Assembly: GCA_013365365.1 (NCBI GenBank)
Contig: JABVXU010000008.1
Coordinates: 434,001 to 498,000 of the forward strand
Reading direction: 5' to 3'
DNA from: Cruorifilaria tuberocauda
Taxonomy: Eukaryota > Nematoda > Chromadorea > Rhabditida > Onchocercidae
DNA: 64,000 bases
Both the position numbers and the translations under genes were made by a program. Positions 1-12,905 of the stretch are shown piece by piece; within the stretch, counting starts at the first letter, position 1; each line of letters begins with the position of its first letter. The notes beneath the pieces were generated by a model that worked only from the letters and a program-made list of their open reading frames with translations, ran no database searches and was not told the DNA's origin.

Positions 1-103
1 CACATATTTTTGCACTTTTTTAAAAAAAAAAGTGTCAGAAGATGAACAACAATAACATTGTACCGGATTTAATTTCTAAATCAAAAAATTTTTATAGGCT
101 TAC

Positions 104-268
104 CAAAGTTTGCTGTCGTTTCGGCAAAGTAGAAAAGATTAAGGCACCAAGAACTAAGTAAGTAAGGAGTATTAAACCAAAGAATAGAGTTCGCCGTAAA
201 GCTAGTTCTACTCGAGGCTCCACACCACACCCCATCAACGCTTGAATAATACACACCAACTGCCTCAT
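104..268 (-). CDS. First exon of a membrane protein, possibly a two-pore-domain K+ channel (partial)
   Basis: A 55-codon first exon begins at an ATG at 268-266, directly after an in-frame stop (TAG), and ends at a strong donor (CAAACTTTG|GTAAGCC). The rest of the gene lies beyond the left edge. Residues about 20-45 form one hydrophobic helix (core LFFGLILLTYLVLGALIF) after a basic Arg-Arg and before a polar end. The spacing and the pattern TYLxLGAxIFSxL resemble the first transmembrane helix of KCNK/TWK two-pore potassium channels, which normally sits this close to the N-terminus. That is a resemblance only: no pore motif (GYG-type) is in the window, so another membrane protein is possible. 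The exon itself, with start, open frame and donor, is well supported. Confidence 0.5.
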
Positions 269-323
269 CTAAACAGCTTTAACCTCAACATATATCAACG
301 CTCTCAACTTTTATCCTTCACGT

Positions 324-365
324 GCACACACATACATACATACACACACACACACGCACACACAT
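324..365. repeat. CA/CATA microsatellite
   Basis: About 42 bases of alternating CA with interspersed CATA units, upstream of the partial minus-strand gene at 104-268. Likely length-polymorphic. The rest of 269-821 holds no convincing gene. Confidence 0.9.
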
Positions 366-821
366 CACGTATCTCTTCCACCTTCTGCATTGCTCATGAT
401 ACCACACATAGCATCCTTCGCGCTTTTGTTCCGGTTTACCACAAAAATAAATTAGGCGAAATGTCGTTTGCGAAAAGTAAACTTCCGACTAATTACCTCC
501 GGTTTATAGTTGTAATGAAAATGCCAAAGTCTGTTAATTTTTGAAGGTCGATGGTTCAGTGCTAACAATGAAAAGCCTGCTTCTTTTTTATAGCCAACAC
601 TGAAAGATCATAAATCAATTCAACGCCAATAACGATTGATCATCGCCTTTATTAAAGTAATTTACTTAAGCGCAAATAGTGCAACACAAAATTTCTCAAA
701 GCATGGATAAATCAGCATAGAAATCCACGTTAAAGTATAGAAACAAAATCAACATTTTTCTTCAAAAACCGAGCAATAAAAAGCAATTTTGATTAATATC
801 GCTTCTATCATTTCAGCTTAT

Positions 822-3800
822 TCAATGCTGCATAGCGAACTGAGAAAAATAGCTCAAAACATCTTGGATAAATACTTCAAGATCGACTCGTGAGTTCGGA
901 TAACACTGTTCCATTATTTCATTGTAATGCTTCAACTGTTTTAGGAATTCATCCTGAAAAGTTTGTAAACCAAATACAGTAGGAGAGCAATATCTAAAGC
1001 ACAATTAAGATAAAGTTCTGTACAATTCTACGTTTGAAAAAAACATCAGACAAGAGAATAAAAAGCTGAAGCAGACAAACACTAACTTGCATATTCCTCC
1101 AAACAACTTGTAGTAGCGGCGAATTATCAATTAGATGTTTTTCTATCTTCTTGTATAACTGTTCGAATCCTTTTTTGACCTCCTTTTCCGGATAAAGTGA
1201 TATCACCTATACAGTAAAATTACGAGATTCGAACAAACTGAGATTTCTGGTAGTTTGAATACAAGAAAACACTTCCATGTCATGTAAAGGAAGAGCACCG
1301 CATGTACCTTTTTTAATTCTGATCGGCTGAACTGTTGGTGAAATGCTACCTCCTCAGGCTTGACTCCTTGCCGAATGACATTTTCTACTAATTCGAAAAA
1401 TTGCTGAAAGAAAAGTACATATAAATTAATTCAAAGAGCAACTTTTATGAAGCAACCTTTTCTTTTATAGAAGCAGATTGTATTTCCACGTAAATGCCAT
1501 GAAAGTGCTTACTTTATTTCCAGAATAATAAGTTATATGCATGAACTAACATGTATTTTCTCAAGAGGCCTTCCCATCAATTCTTTCACATAAACCTGTA
1601 TGTTATCTTGATATGCTTTTTTTGCTTCTTTCCTTCGCGAATCCAAGCAATCGATTTTCAGTTCCGATAAAATAGCTGCAAAGAAATCTGATTCTGATCA
1701 AAAATCCCCTCTTCAATCAATTTGAACAGTAGTGTCATGTATTTTGATACGCTCTCGCAAGACATAGGATTCATATTACTTAACACTGTTATTAACAAAT
1801 ATTTTAGAGTATTAAACCTTATACCATCCTCACATAAACAGAAAAATTACTGCAAAATTTAAATGTTTAAGCGTACAGTACAAATGATGATAATTTTCGA
1901 ATCGAACAACTGCCGCTGGTGATTTCGAAAACGGTGATATAGCAGCACATTCGATCCCATCTTTCAAGGAAGTTATAAGCTGTATATACCACCGATCTAG
2001 GTCAGCTCGACGATCAGTCCCAGCAAAAGCTGCTTCTGCTGTACGAGCTAATTCCTATGAAAAATATGCACTTTAGTAAGAAGTGTCTAACACAATTTTC
2101 CGGACTTGAATTGTGGTTGAAAACATAGCTTATAAGTTCTGCAGAATTTTTGAATAAAAAGTATACCGCAAATTGGTAAACACTTTCCAGAATTCCAATT
2201 CGTATTCTTTTTGAAATCTTGATTTCAGCTAACTGGTAAGATTTACTATCCTGCAAAGACATTTAAGTTTCATATACTAGGACCTTAATTTTTGCAAAAG
2301 TATTACACACAACCACCGCTATGAGAACTCACTATTAAGAGAAAAAATGAATAACATGTTTGAAACATTTACCAAATATGCATCCATCTGTCTTTTAACC
2401 AGCACAACTAAACGTCCGAAAACCATAACAGAAAAATACGATGATGCATCTTGCAACGAAAGTGCCTTTTTCGACAAGAACACAAACATCACAAATACAA
2501 ACCTAATAAAACTTGTGGAAAGTAAACGGAACTAAATCTTAGTACTTTTATTTTTCCAAATAAAAATAAAGACCACGACACCATGGAATTTCTAGCTTTG
2601 TCATCGAATGATTCAATTTTTTTCTCTTTAACGCATAAATTTAAAAGAAAATACATACGGCGGTTGCAATCGACAGCAGGACTTGATGAACTTGTCAAAA
2701 TGTTCATGCAAAGGCTCGAACAACGGCGACAAAATAACACGCACCTAAATCGCACAGAAAAATGATTAATGTTTTATATTGTCACTAACACGGCTCTACT
2801 CAAAAATTAAAGGGGATTTTGAAGAAAAACTCTCAATACGTTCTCTGCCAGGAAGAGTTGATTTACCTGGTCAGTAATTTGTTTCTCAACATTTTTGTCT
2901 ATACCACCACTGTCTCCGCTTGATGTGGACTGAGTTTCTAATGCAGCCAAAAGATCACCGGCCATATGGAAGAATCTTGTGCAAAACTTCTGTTCCGACT
3001 CGACCACAGGACCAACTTCACCTAACACGACTTCGACCAACTAAAAAAGTACATAACACTAACAAATTATCATTTCATCCATTTTTCGTCTAATTTAGTC
3101 CAATTAAACACATCCTCAAAACTGGTATGAAGAATGCAGATTTTGTGGAGAAACACCATTCTCGGGCTTTACCTCATCAGAATTACTCTTATAGAAATAT
3201 AAAATGCATTTACTCTGATGACTTCCTTCGAATCAATTTTATTTTCAGCAGAAAAAGACTTATCGACCACAGATTTCATTGTGTCAGAACCTCGAAGAGT
3301 AGATTTGCGTTCTGAATTGACAATTTTGTTCAGTTCACCACTTACACTTTCAAAAAAGCGTTCAAATTCCTTCTTGTAGATTAACTTAGTATTTTGCACA
3401 TACCTCTGAAAAAAAGGATTTGAAAGTCACGTACTCACATGTCTGTCTTCTACAATTACATTCACACCATTGAAAATCCAAAAAATCAGGCCCTATATAA
3501 TTGAATACAAAAACTTCTGCATCTGTACTGTCAAAGTATACCTGTATGAGTGTTTGATACGCACCTGGTCTAACCAATTTCAACCATCTCATCAAATCCG
3601 AAAATGGTCGCAGCGCATGAAATCTTTCAGATTGTTTTCGTATTGCAATTTCATGCCAATCTGATACTTCTATCAAATCGTTCTAAAATTTCCAATGCTT
3701 AGACGATATTTTATTGAATAAAACACAAGCACAGTAAACGTACCAAATTTGAGAATAATGCAGACATGTGTGCCATCAGTTTTTCGATGAAACAGTCAGT

Positions 3801-5842
3801 TAATTGATTAAACTGCTCAGTTCTTTCCTTATATGCTATCATTAAATGCATTGAAGGATTAATTTTTGCCGCTGAATAAGTTTGCAGAGCACGAGCAGCA
3901 GCACAACATCGACTAATACTGCAATGTAAATTGCATTCAACAAGAGACATACCAAACATAAGATTTTTACAGCTTCAACATTTCCGCTCAAGAAATGCCA
4001 TCACTCTCAAACAGTTCCATAAACTTAATAATTAAACTTGTTCTTAACCTCCAATCTTAGTGAAAGCTTTAAATAAATACCTTTGTTTCTATATTTACCT
4101 CAAAATCAGTAATTTTAGTTGATCCTAGATCACAGCAACTCTTACAAAAATGAAAGTAAACTCTTACAAAAATTGAAGATTACCCTCCGTTTCTCGTCAA
4201 GTCTTTTTTATATATCTACATAGCTTATTTAGCGTTTCAATACTATTTTGATAGAAATACTAGATTATAAATCTTTATAAATGGTAAACACGAACTACCT
4301 TATAGGATCGGATAAGTTCGCATTCTGTAATGCACGGATGTGATCTTCACTAACGATATCTACAATTGTCACCAATTCCGATAAAAAATCTTTCAAGATT
4401 CGAGTATTTTTCCGTTCAACACATCCAAGGCTATCTTTTTCTTCGATCAATTCAACACTATCGCGTACATGCTGTTTAATTCATAAGAAATAATTAAATC
4501 AACTTCTCTTCCTCACTTTCAACTCATATTCATGTCTATAAACTTCAAACGTCAATTTCAATACGCAAATCTATACCCATTCAAGAATTAAGCAATGATT
4601 CTGGTAATTTATAAACAGATACAACATTGTAAACCAAGCAAATCGGAGAGGAGTACTAACATAAAGTAATTCATCGAAGCTATCAAGCTCTTTATCCAAG
4701 AAATCAGCTTCTTCTAGGGCATCTTCAACAAGTGTAATAAGATCATTTACAGCAGCTTCACTATCCATTATAGACTGTATGTTGGCACCATCCAGAAGTT
4801 GAAGCTGTGATGCAAGCACTGAGGAAAATTTATCCGCTTCACCAATCGTAAGATTAGCACGGGCAAGCAAGCGACGAAAATCAGCTTCCTCTTTAAAAGA
4901 TATTGGCTGAAACGATATCTACAAAAATTCTTGAAATTGCTAAAACAATGTATACCAGGAACTGAAACTCGGATTAAATCTGATTTCTGCATAGGGAGGT
5001 ATTTGTTGGAAAACTAAAACATGACAACTAATTACAGTTCAAAGTATATATTTCTGCACTAACCTGATAATCAAGTAACCCTTCATCGGTGTCACCGTCA
5101 ACATGCTCTGCTATAACAGCTGTGCGCGGTGTTTCAACGGGAATTGGAACGTTCACAAAATCTGGTTTCTGCACAGGGAGGTATTTGTTGGCAAACTAAA
5201 ACGTTGTAACTAATTACACGCTTTTTAAATTTCATGAAGACTTGAAAAATTACAGGTGATAAAAAATGGAAGACCTTATACAACTGTTTGATAAATGAAT
5301 CTTTCTCTTCAGTTGACGAAGCGCAAAGCCGGAATAAACGATCTTCAACAACCAATTCGAATTCCGGTGTCAACTGCAACTAAAGATTTTCTTTAGGAAT
5401 TCTTGAAATTTTCCGAGATAAAAGAATTTAATTAATTACAAGGTAAGAGCTACCAAAATGCAGTTTACCTTTCGTGGGTTTATGCCATCAACTGTCTTAA
5501 TATCTCGCAATGTGAACTGTCTTTTCTTCTTGTAATAATCCTCCTTCTCATTCCTCACAAAACATAGACGCACAGCTATCGGTTGATCCGTGGTCACTGC
5601 AAGGATGTTATAAATTGCAAGAATTGACAGAAAACGGTTCGAAATTTAATAAATAGATGAAAATTAAGTTGCTGCATTAAAAAAAGACTTTCAAGATTAC
5701 TAATTGACAAACCAGTTAAGCAAAGGAATGTTGGCTTTCGTCGTTTTTTGTTGTCGACGCGAACAATATTAGCTACGGCAACTAAACGTTCATCTGCTAC
5801 TTGAAACACGGCTCGCTGCAGATCAGAAATAATGGCACGCAT
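822..5842 (-). CDS. sec-3: Exocyst complex component Sec3 (EXOC1)
   Basis: Sec3 is an exocyst subunit that helps tether secretory vesicles to the plasma membrane. Eighteen exons join in frame to 841 aa (human EXOC1 is about 890): 5842-5713, 5596-5469, 5379-5275, 5168-5064, 4918-4661, 4471-4299, 3912-3744, 3682-3542, 3405-3214, 3040-2867, 2744-2659, 2502-2373, 2250-2167, 2054-1877, 1675-1551, 1403-1308, 1206-1087, 953-822. The N-terminus ([14 protein letters not shown], then [20 protein letters not shown]) is the Sec3 PH-like lipid-binding domain. Residues near 180-200 carry [17 protein letters not shown], almost identical to human, at the start of the coiled coil. The C-terminus has [17 protein letters not shown] and [12 protein letters not shown]. 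The start was chosen because it aligns with the human start; the ATG at 6148 opens a different, unrelated frame. Exon 11 uses the donor CC|GTATGT, which keeps frame. Intron 4 carries a duplicated splice-site block (see 4976-5036). Confidence 0.96.
4976..5036 (-). repeat. Local duplication of the sec-3 intron 3/exon 4 junction (decoy exon 4986-4956)
   Basis: 61 bases at 4976-5036 match 5158-5218 at about 54 of 61 positions, in the same orientation, roughly 180 bp apart. The 5158-5218 copy spans the real acceptor and first codons of sec-3 exon 4. The 4976-5036 copy lies in intron 4 and recreates an acceptor (TATGCAG|AAATC). Followed by a GT at 4955-4954, it outlines a 31-nt pseudo-exon. Confidence 0.85.
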
Positions 5843-8821
5843 TACAAATAAATCTGTTCAAATCTTCCACATTGTTTTTCCAAACTGCAAATTGAAGGTA
5901 ACACGGATTGAACATGCCTTTAACAGCAAGGTACAACTGTTAATCAAACCATCGCTAATATAAGGTGGAAGAAGAGGAAGCAAGAGATGGAAAGGTTTCG
6001 AGGGCAATTTTTGCTTAAATATTTTTCTTGCACAAGTAACTCCTGAATAAGCTAAAATAATTCGTAGGGCATGAAAGGAATGGAACCACAATGGATTACA
6101 CACCACTTTCATTACATTAGCGGACGTTAGTTCTTTCGTCGCTTCCATAATATCCCATTATGAAAAGATTTTGGTTACATTGAACACATATTGAAAATTA
6201 TGCATTCTCGAGAGGAAGCGTAAGATCAGTAAGATACCGTAAGATCAGGTTTTTACACAATACTCGAGAGAAAGTGGTATGAAGAATGTGACTCAATCGA
6301 AGAAATTCGCAATCAAGTACTCAAGTTTCGATTTTATGCAACTGCACATAATGATCACACGAAACAGACAATATCTTTACTACTGCCAGAGTGATAAAAT
6401 TAAAACTTCACTCGAAATATTTTGCCACTGAAATTAAATTCATTTCATTTTAGCCCAAAAACACTTCTCTAGTAGTAAATTTATCTATCATGAACACACG
6501 TTCTTATGTCGAGTTTGTTAGGGTAATATTTGCTATTGCTAGTGGGTGTTACACTTTTTCCACGAACTGTTTAAAAACTACGCGTACCTTGCAGTGCATA
6601 TTGCTCTACAAAGTTATCAGTACTGCCTTCTTTTGCACGATAATGAGTGGCGCATAATAATGAATAGAAGTGATCGGTTAAAAAAACTTGCAGTTAACTG
6701 ATCACAGTGACTTCCACTTAAGAGTAGGAATTGTTACATGAAATTCTGCGTGAAAAATATGAATATATAGTAGTATTAAGACTCCCAATGGAACGAATAA
6801 TTCGAGAAATAGATTTTACATCTTGCTTTGTTATAAAAGTGAGATTTTCGCACTAGTTGTGGTACCCAACTGAGACAACTAAGTTATCCACTGGGTTTCA
6901 TCCTGTTAGTTTTCATAAAACTTCTTTAGAATTTTAACTAACGTAGTTAAGATTGAATTATCAAGGTTCTGGTGATGGAATTTATTGCTGTTCCATTTGT
7001 TTGCAAAATAGAATTCCACAAATTTATGACTTATATATCTCATGCAATTACCTTAGTTACGACTTAAACTGATCGATGGTCAAATAAATTCTCTTTTAAG
7101 AAAACGGATGCATGGATCTCCCAACCGAAATATTTCGTAGAAATTGTAGAGAAAGATTATTTAAAAGTTAATTCATCTTCTATACATAAAATAAACAATA
7201 TCATATATTTAGCAAAGAAGTAGTTTAAGTTTGAAATTTTAAGTAATCCAAAATCAATATTTATGATAAAATTAGTCATCATTAACTTATACATTACTTT
7301 TCATGAGCATATTAGCAAGTACCATGCCACATCTTGCTTTCTTTCATGAACGACTAACTCATTCATAAACGAATATCTGTCGATTTTTGCAGCAGCTCTT
7401 CCCCAACCATATTCGAGCATTCGAGCAGCAATACTACATTTTTCAACATAAAGAACGCTTAGTTCATGAAATCATACAGTTTGTGTGATGCTCCCAAATA
7501 AACTGATATTTATCTACTTTGCCTCCATTTATTACCCAACTCATTTCCTCACTTATTTTATTTGAAAAACTACTCAGTATAGAAATAAGTAAATATATCC
7601 TTACTTTTATGTTGCTGCTTCTGCGAGTTTTTTTAACGAACTAAAATTAAACCATTACTAATTTGTACAACACATTTATAAAATTAAACACATAAGACAT
7701 CATAGTTGGTTCTAATTCTTGTGCAGTAGACTTCTTTTTTGTTACTGAATTTACGTTCAACATTTCATTTTTTTTTCATATGTGTATTAATCCATGCAAA
7801 ACACAAGATGCTTTGGTATCGAGTAGAATTTTTTTGGAAGATGACAATGTTAAACAAATGAAGCATATAGATTTTAAAAATTTCCAATCGCTGCAAGTAA
7901 AATGTTCCCAAACCAATCTATCACAAATTATAGAGAATTTGATCATTCTGACATCTCTTAGATTATAGAAATAAGGAGATTCAAACTGATCTTTCGACTT
8001 CATAAATCTAGATAAGTATTAACTAATGTACTATATGAAAAACTGATGCGAATGAAAACTGACATTCAAATTTGTTCTGCCTACACAATATACAATACTT
8101 GAATAATTTAACTGGCTGAGTAAGAAACTTTCCTAAAAAATATTATCCACAAACTGACTATTAGTAATGGATGATTCAAATGTATAGCATTCCTAATGTA
8201 TGCTTATCGTAATTAAGTTTTCATGATAAGAATAATGGTAATGAATTTAGAAATACTAATTAATATGATTAAATTCTGTCAACGAAAACAAGAAACTTTT
8301 AGGAAAATCACAAAAAAAGATGTAGAAAAATATGGTACTATTTATGCTTATGGAAAAACTGTTAAACTGTTAAAAGCAAGATAAAATTCGATCATTCGTA
8401 ACAAAATCTGGAAATTCTTACATTTTTGAGGAAAAAATACCATACAAATAAGAAAATACAAAAAAAAAGTTCTAGAGAAAATGCTGCTGCAACAGTATAT
8501 TCGATATCTTCCACGCAACATAAATCGGACAAATAGATAAACTATATTTATGAATAAAGAAATAAATCTGAAAACTTGCCAACGTGAAACACTTGCAGAT
8601 TACAAAGTAAAATTTCAATACTAATAAACACTTAAATTATAAAAAACAAAAATTCAAAGAGCTATTAAAGAAAGGAAGGCTCCAATATGCCAAACAAGTC
8701 GATAGAATATAGCAGCACAGAAAAGTAACCTTCAAACAGAGATCTAACAAAGATGAACGAAAAAGTTCATATTTAAGTGAAAAACTGGTAAGTTTTTGGA
8801 ACATGTATTCCATTTCGGGAA
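5843..8821. other. Intergenic, sec-3 upstream and TMEM68 downstream
   Basis: AT-rich sequence between the start of sec-3 and the stop codon of the TMEM68-like gene. Short open frames (5858-6148, 7776-8003, 7780-7968) have no recognisable domain or paired splice sites. I see no gene here; promoter elements of sec-3 should lie in the first part. Confidence 0.6.
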
Positions 8822-11519
8822 TTAATTGACATCGAGCGATACTCCACCATCTGCATGAGAAATCAAAATTTTTGGCGATGATAACTGATCGGATTCTGAG
8901 GAAGTAATGCTATCGCCGTGAGTAATGTTGTTTGAGCACAGATTATTACAAGTTATTTCTTCTAATAGAACATCCTGCTTAGACCGCCGCTTATCATAAA
9001 ACCTGGAAAATCATAAAAGTTTACGTGGAAAATTGAGGTAGTCCTTCAAACCTTACAACATTTAATTCATGTAAAGATAGAGGTTTTAAGTAATTTAACT
9101 CCTTTCAGTACTGTTAAGATTTTTAATCCTTTGAATAAATCATAAAACTAAGATTTTTTTCCATATTTCTCCACATTAATTAATCAGAAAATTTTCACGT
9201 TTCATCCATTCCTAGAATTAGTAAATTGAATAACCCGAAATTACAAAGATTTATGAACTAAAAGCACAAATAATCTTGGCTTAACGGAAAAAATGGATAA
9301 AAAAGGAAAATTTTTCCAACCAAATATGTCGAAATTTTTGGAGTTGGAGCCAATTATGATATACTTAATAAATTACTTACCACTTTATATTATGCAGCAT
9401 TAAAACTCTGCATACACATGTTTGCATGTATTTATACGAATAATGTATGAAAGTATAGAAAAAACACACCTCTGCATGATTCCGTGCAATATACTTCCAG
9501 GTAATCGTTGATGCTCCCTAATTAAGTCATGAACTTCTTCTTTCACAGCTTTTTTGACATCTTCTGGATTCATATCAGAAGAAAAATAGAGAGGTTTGCC
9601 CAGATGTGTTCTAGAAACAGCTGTAGAATGAGCGTTCTAAGAAAAAAAAAAGATCAAGCTAAGAAGAAAGAAGTGTAGAAAATGAAGACTGACCAAGGAA
9701 TAAACTTGGAAATCGTTACGCAGCGATGAAATGGGCCACTTAAAAATTATCTGCCGAAGCCTACACAAACACCTGTTGGAATCCTGCAGGGGAAAGCTCA
9801 ACATAAGAATAAACGTCATTAAATTGTCGAAACATACATCATTTTAACCGGGAAACCACCGTATACTGGACAAAGTGGTAATCGCGTTTTTTCATATATC
9901 CATCGAAACATTTCTGAAATACATATGAATCACCGATTACCAACATAATCTAAGTTTTACACAAGCTACAAGATGATTTAGTAAATGGTTAACTTGAAAA
10001 TTGAAGAGAAATAAAGTAAATCCTTACTTCGTCCACAACGCGGAGTACGAAAAGCATCACGACAATTCTCAGTAAACATCGGAATTACAGGCTAAAACAA
10101 TATAATAAAATGATAAAAATGAAACAAAAAGCAAACAGGATTAACTAATAATTCATGTTTATTTGAAGAACTTCAGTTATAATCATCCAATTTGAATACC
10201 TATCAGGCATTATTTCTTTCGAAAAATTTCTCGGATTTCACTAAAATATGACCTGAAAACTAACCGTTCCTGGACAACCGATAATGACTTTGGCAAAGCC
10301 TAGACGACGAGCCCACATAATATTATAGCGAGTGGGGTCAGAAAATAAGGCTTCACGAACACCACCGGGAGCAATGCACAGTAAATGGCCATCCTTCAAC
10401 CGTGTCATGCAGTCGTCCACTGTTCCAGGAGTTATGTAAAAGACTTTACAAATTTTTCCCCACCCTGAAAAGATACGTATCAAGTTTTAAAAACATTAGA
10501 TTAAGATTAGGTTCTAGAATTCAAGTAAGACTTCTTAAAGAAAATAAGAATTGAATACCAGGCATTTTGAAGATGAATTTATCACCAACACAGTGAAGAG
10601 TGCGTTTCTTATGAAGCATACATTTTGCAATAACATAATATACATCTATTGGTAAAGTTCCGTGGTAATATACAAATAGAGCAGGACCTTCATTAGGTAC
10701 ATTTTCCAGACCTTTTATTTCATATCCTATAAAAATGAATTACTGAGCGGACCATACTTGACTTGAACGGACTCTAATTCAGTAATTTACGAAATTCTCT
10801 TTCGAAGTATTCTGCCACATAAAAAATTCCAGAACTCTGCTGAACTAAAAATTGTATGAAGCAACAAGACAAGAAAATCATTTTTGAAATGATAATTAAA
10901 CGAAGATCAGCTTTACTGTCAAACGACGGTCAGCAGTACTAATGGAAAACATACGGCCATTCACGTACTTGGAGAGCGATATTCAATCAAATAAAAAAAA
11001 AAACTTTTCATTTACCGTGCCAGACATATCCTACCGCATCCCAGAAGGATGCAATACTGATACGTGCACCATCCCACATACTACTAGCGTAAGCCTCTCG
11101 AATCCGATTCCGCAGGCCATAAATATGAAGAAAAATGACACAACCGTATATAAAAAGTAGGAGAAGAACTGGTAATATGAAAGCGACTAATAGTGGTAAG
11201 AAGAGCCAAGTAAGATACTGAAAAATGACATTTTTAAAAAAAAAAAACCATTTCATGTGCATTCCAAATAAAGCAACTTTTCTACTAACACTTATGGAAC
11301 ATAAGAATGCAGTGTTCAGTTTTTACTCTAAGAATGAAAATGCTAAGAAAATGCGACTTAATGAAATCCGGAAAAAATAAATCAGAGAAAAGTTAATATC
11401 CTAGCACATAGAATATTCCAGTGCACCTCCAAATAATCCCAATCAACATAATCAATTGCCCATGAAATCCATAATAGTAAAACTTCCACATACGGTTGCA
11501 ACCATGAAGGCCACTGCAT
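8822..11519 (-). CDS. TMEM68-type membrane acyltransferase (PlsC/LPLAT fold)
   Basis: Homologue of TMEM68, an ER-membrane acyltransferase family related to diacylglycerol acyltransferases; known members act in neutral lipid synthesis. Eight exons keep frame and give about 379 aa (human about 324): 11519-11427, 11217-11016, 10726-10559, 10464-10265, 10091-10028, 9913-9849, 9636-9470, 9002-8822. A hydrophobic N-terminal hairpin (FIYGCVIFLHIYGLRNRIREAY, shown in part: CVIFLHIYGL) is followed by WDGARISIASFWDA. The catalytic block is YHGTLPID (an H-x5-D motif) and the second motif is IAPGGVREALFSD. Further conserved pieces are VIPMFTEN, FRWIYEKTRLP, YGGFP, RTHLGKPL and HQRLPGSI. A serine-rich tail of about 60 residues extends past the human C-terminus. 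The exact start is uncertain because the frame stays open upstream (another ATG at about 11555), and the first donor (GAG|GTGCAC) is weak. Confidence 0.88.
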
Positions 11520-12905
11520 ATTTTTCAGTGATAAAAGAGTACCTTTAATCCACATGAACTTCAAAAGATTATTTATTTCTGAAAATTTCGAATGTAATAA
11601 TAGAAATAATAAACAATGAGATAACAGAATGAAAAACCTGACCAGAACATAGCTCAAGTAATAAGGATTATTCAGAAATGCAGGTATGAACATGTTATCG
11701 CAGGTGTATACAAAAATTTATATTCATATATGAAAGCAAGCACTGCACAATCCATGCATATGCATGAAATTGATTTAGAGTGAGAGTTACATATTTCTGA
11801 GAATGGAGCAAAACCTGCAACGCTGTATAAGGGAATCTTTCTGAGATTACAAGGCTAACTAATTTTCATTCCCAATGAAATTTACAGAAGATTTAAAACA
11901 GACAGTAGGTCACAGGCTACATAGTAAGCATTCAACAAACGAAGTGCGTTTAAATTAATTATCCCAGGCTCTATGCCTATTTTAAAAGATAAATGATGTT
12001 TTATATCTTTTGATAAGAGCAAAGTAATGTATGAAATAAAACAATCTACCGAGGCACTGGAAATTTCCTTGCTGTAACCGCAGTGGCACCACCGAATATA
12101 ACGGAATCCATGTCTGTTATGGAAATACTTCCAATAAATAATACAACCAACCGGAAAATGTTACTTTTCGATAAAACTGCACAGTTTATGCATTCAACTG
12201 CTAAAAAATATAGCAATTAAGATTGTTTCAACCGGAGATATACATTGGGAAAAGTAAACACTCAAAACTAAATGAAAAGGATCATCGCGAAGAGCCAACA
12301 TCTCGCTATACCGTTTCCAGTGCTTTCTAATATACTAATGTACAACTGATTAAATTCATGTTTTGCCAGATTTTGAAAACTGACCACGTTTAGTTTACAA
12401 CAGCTTCTGTGGAACTTCCAAGAAATGATAAACCTTAGTTTAATTTTCAAATACTTTATTTAAGGTTTAAATAAATATTCACTAAACAAAATATGCAACA
12501 AAAAATACCAGCTAAATTTAAAAAGCAGAAATCCTTTAAGATACATTTGAGGTATTGCAAAATTAAACTAAAAGTAAGGAAAAAAGAGTGAAAATATTCA
12601 CTATTTACGTCACTCTAAGTGGACAAAGAATGACCGCAAAAACAATTTTTATAAGGCTATTGAAAAAAGAACCTGCATTTTTTAGAAAGAAAAAAATAGC
12701 CGAGACCTACCTAATCACAAAATTTGGCAACTAATGAATCAGATTTCGGACTATTTTTAGTCCACTTCATTCTATGCTTTCAAAAAGTTCTAACTTGCAA
12801 TCGAAAAAGTAATTCGAAAAAGCGCTATCCCATCCCAAATATTAGCGATCGAGAAAAGTTTTTAACGGAGATATTTCAAGAGCAAAATTGAAATGGAAAA
12901 ATTTC
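11520..12905. other. Intergenic between COA1 and TMEM68 homologues
   Basis: About 1.4 kb between two minus-strand genes. The open frame at 11520-11693 continues the first TMEM68 exon upstream and may hold its true start. The frame at 12268-12450 shows nothing recognisable. No RNA gene or repeat seen. Confidence 0.5.

Noticed and set aside
5858..6148. Minus-strand frame upstream of sec-3 starting MEATKELTSANV
   Set aside because: It cannot be joined in frame to the exon at 5842, which itself begins like the human EXOC1 N-terminus; no family similarity.
9690..9790. Possible extra exon in the TMEM68-like gene after CCCCTGCAG
   Set aside because: All joins through it hit a stop or break frame; skipping it gives a continuous, family-like protein.
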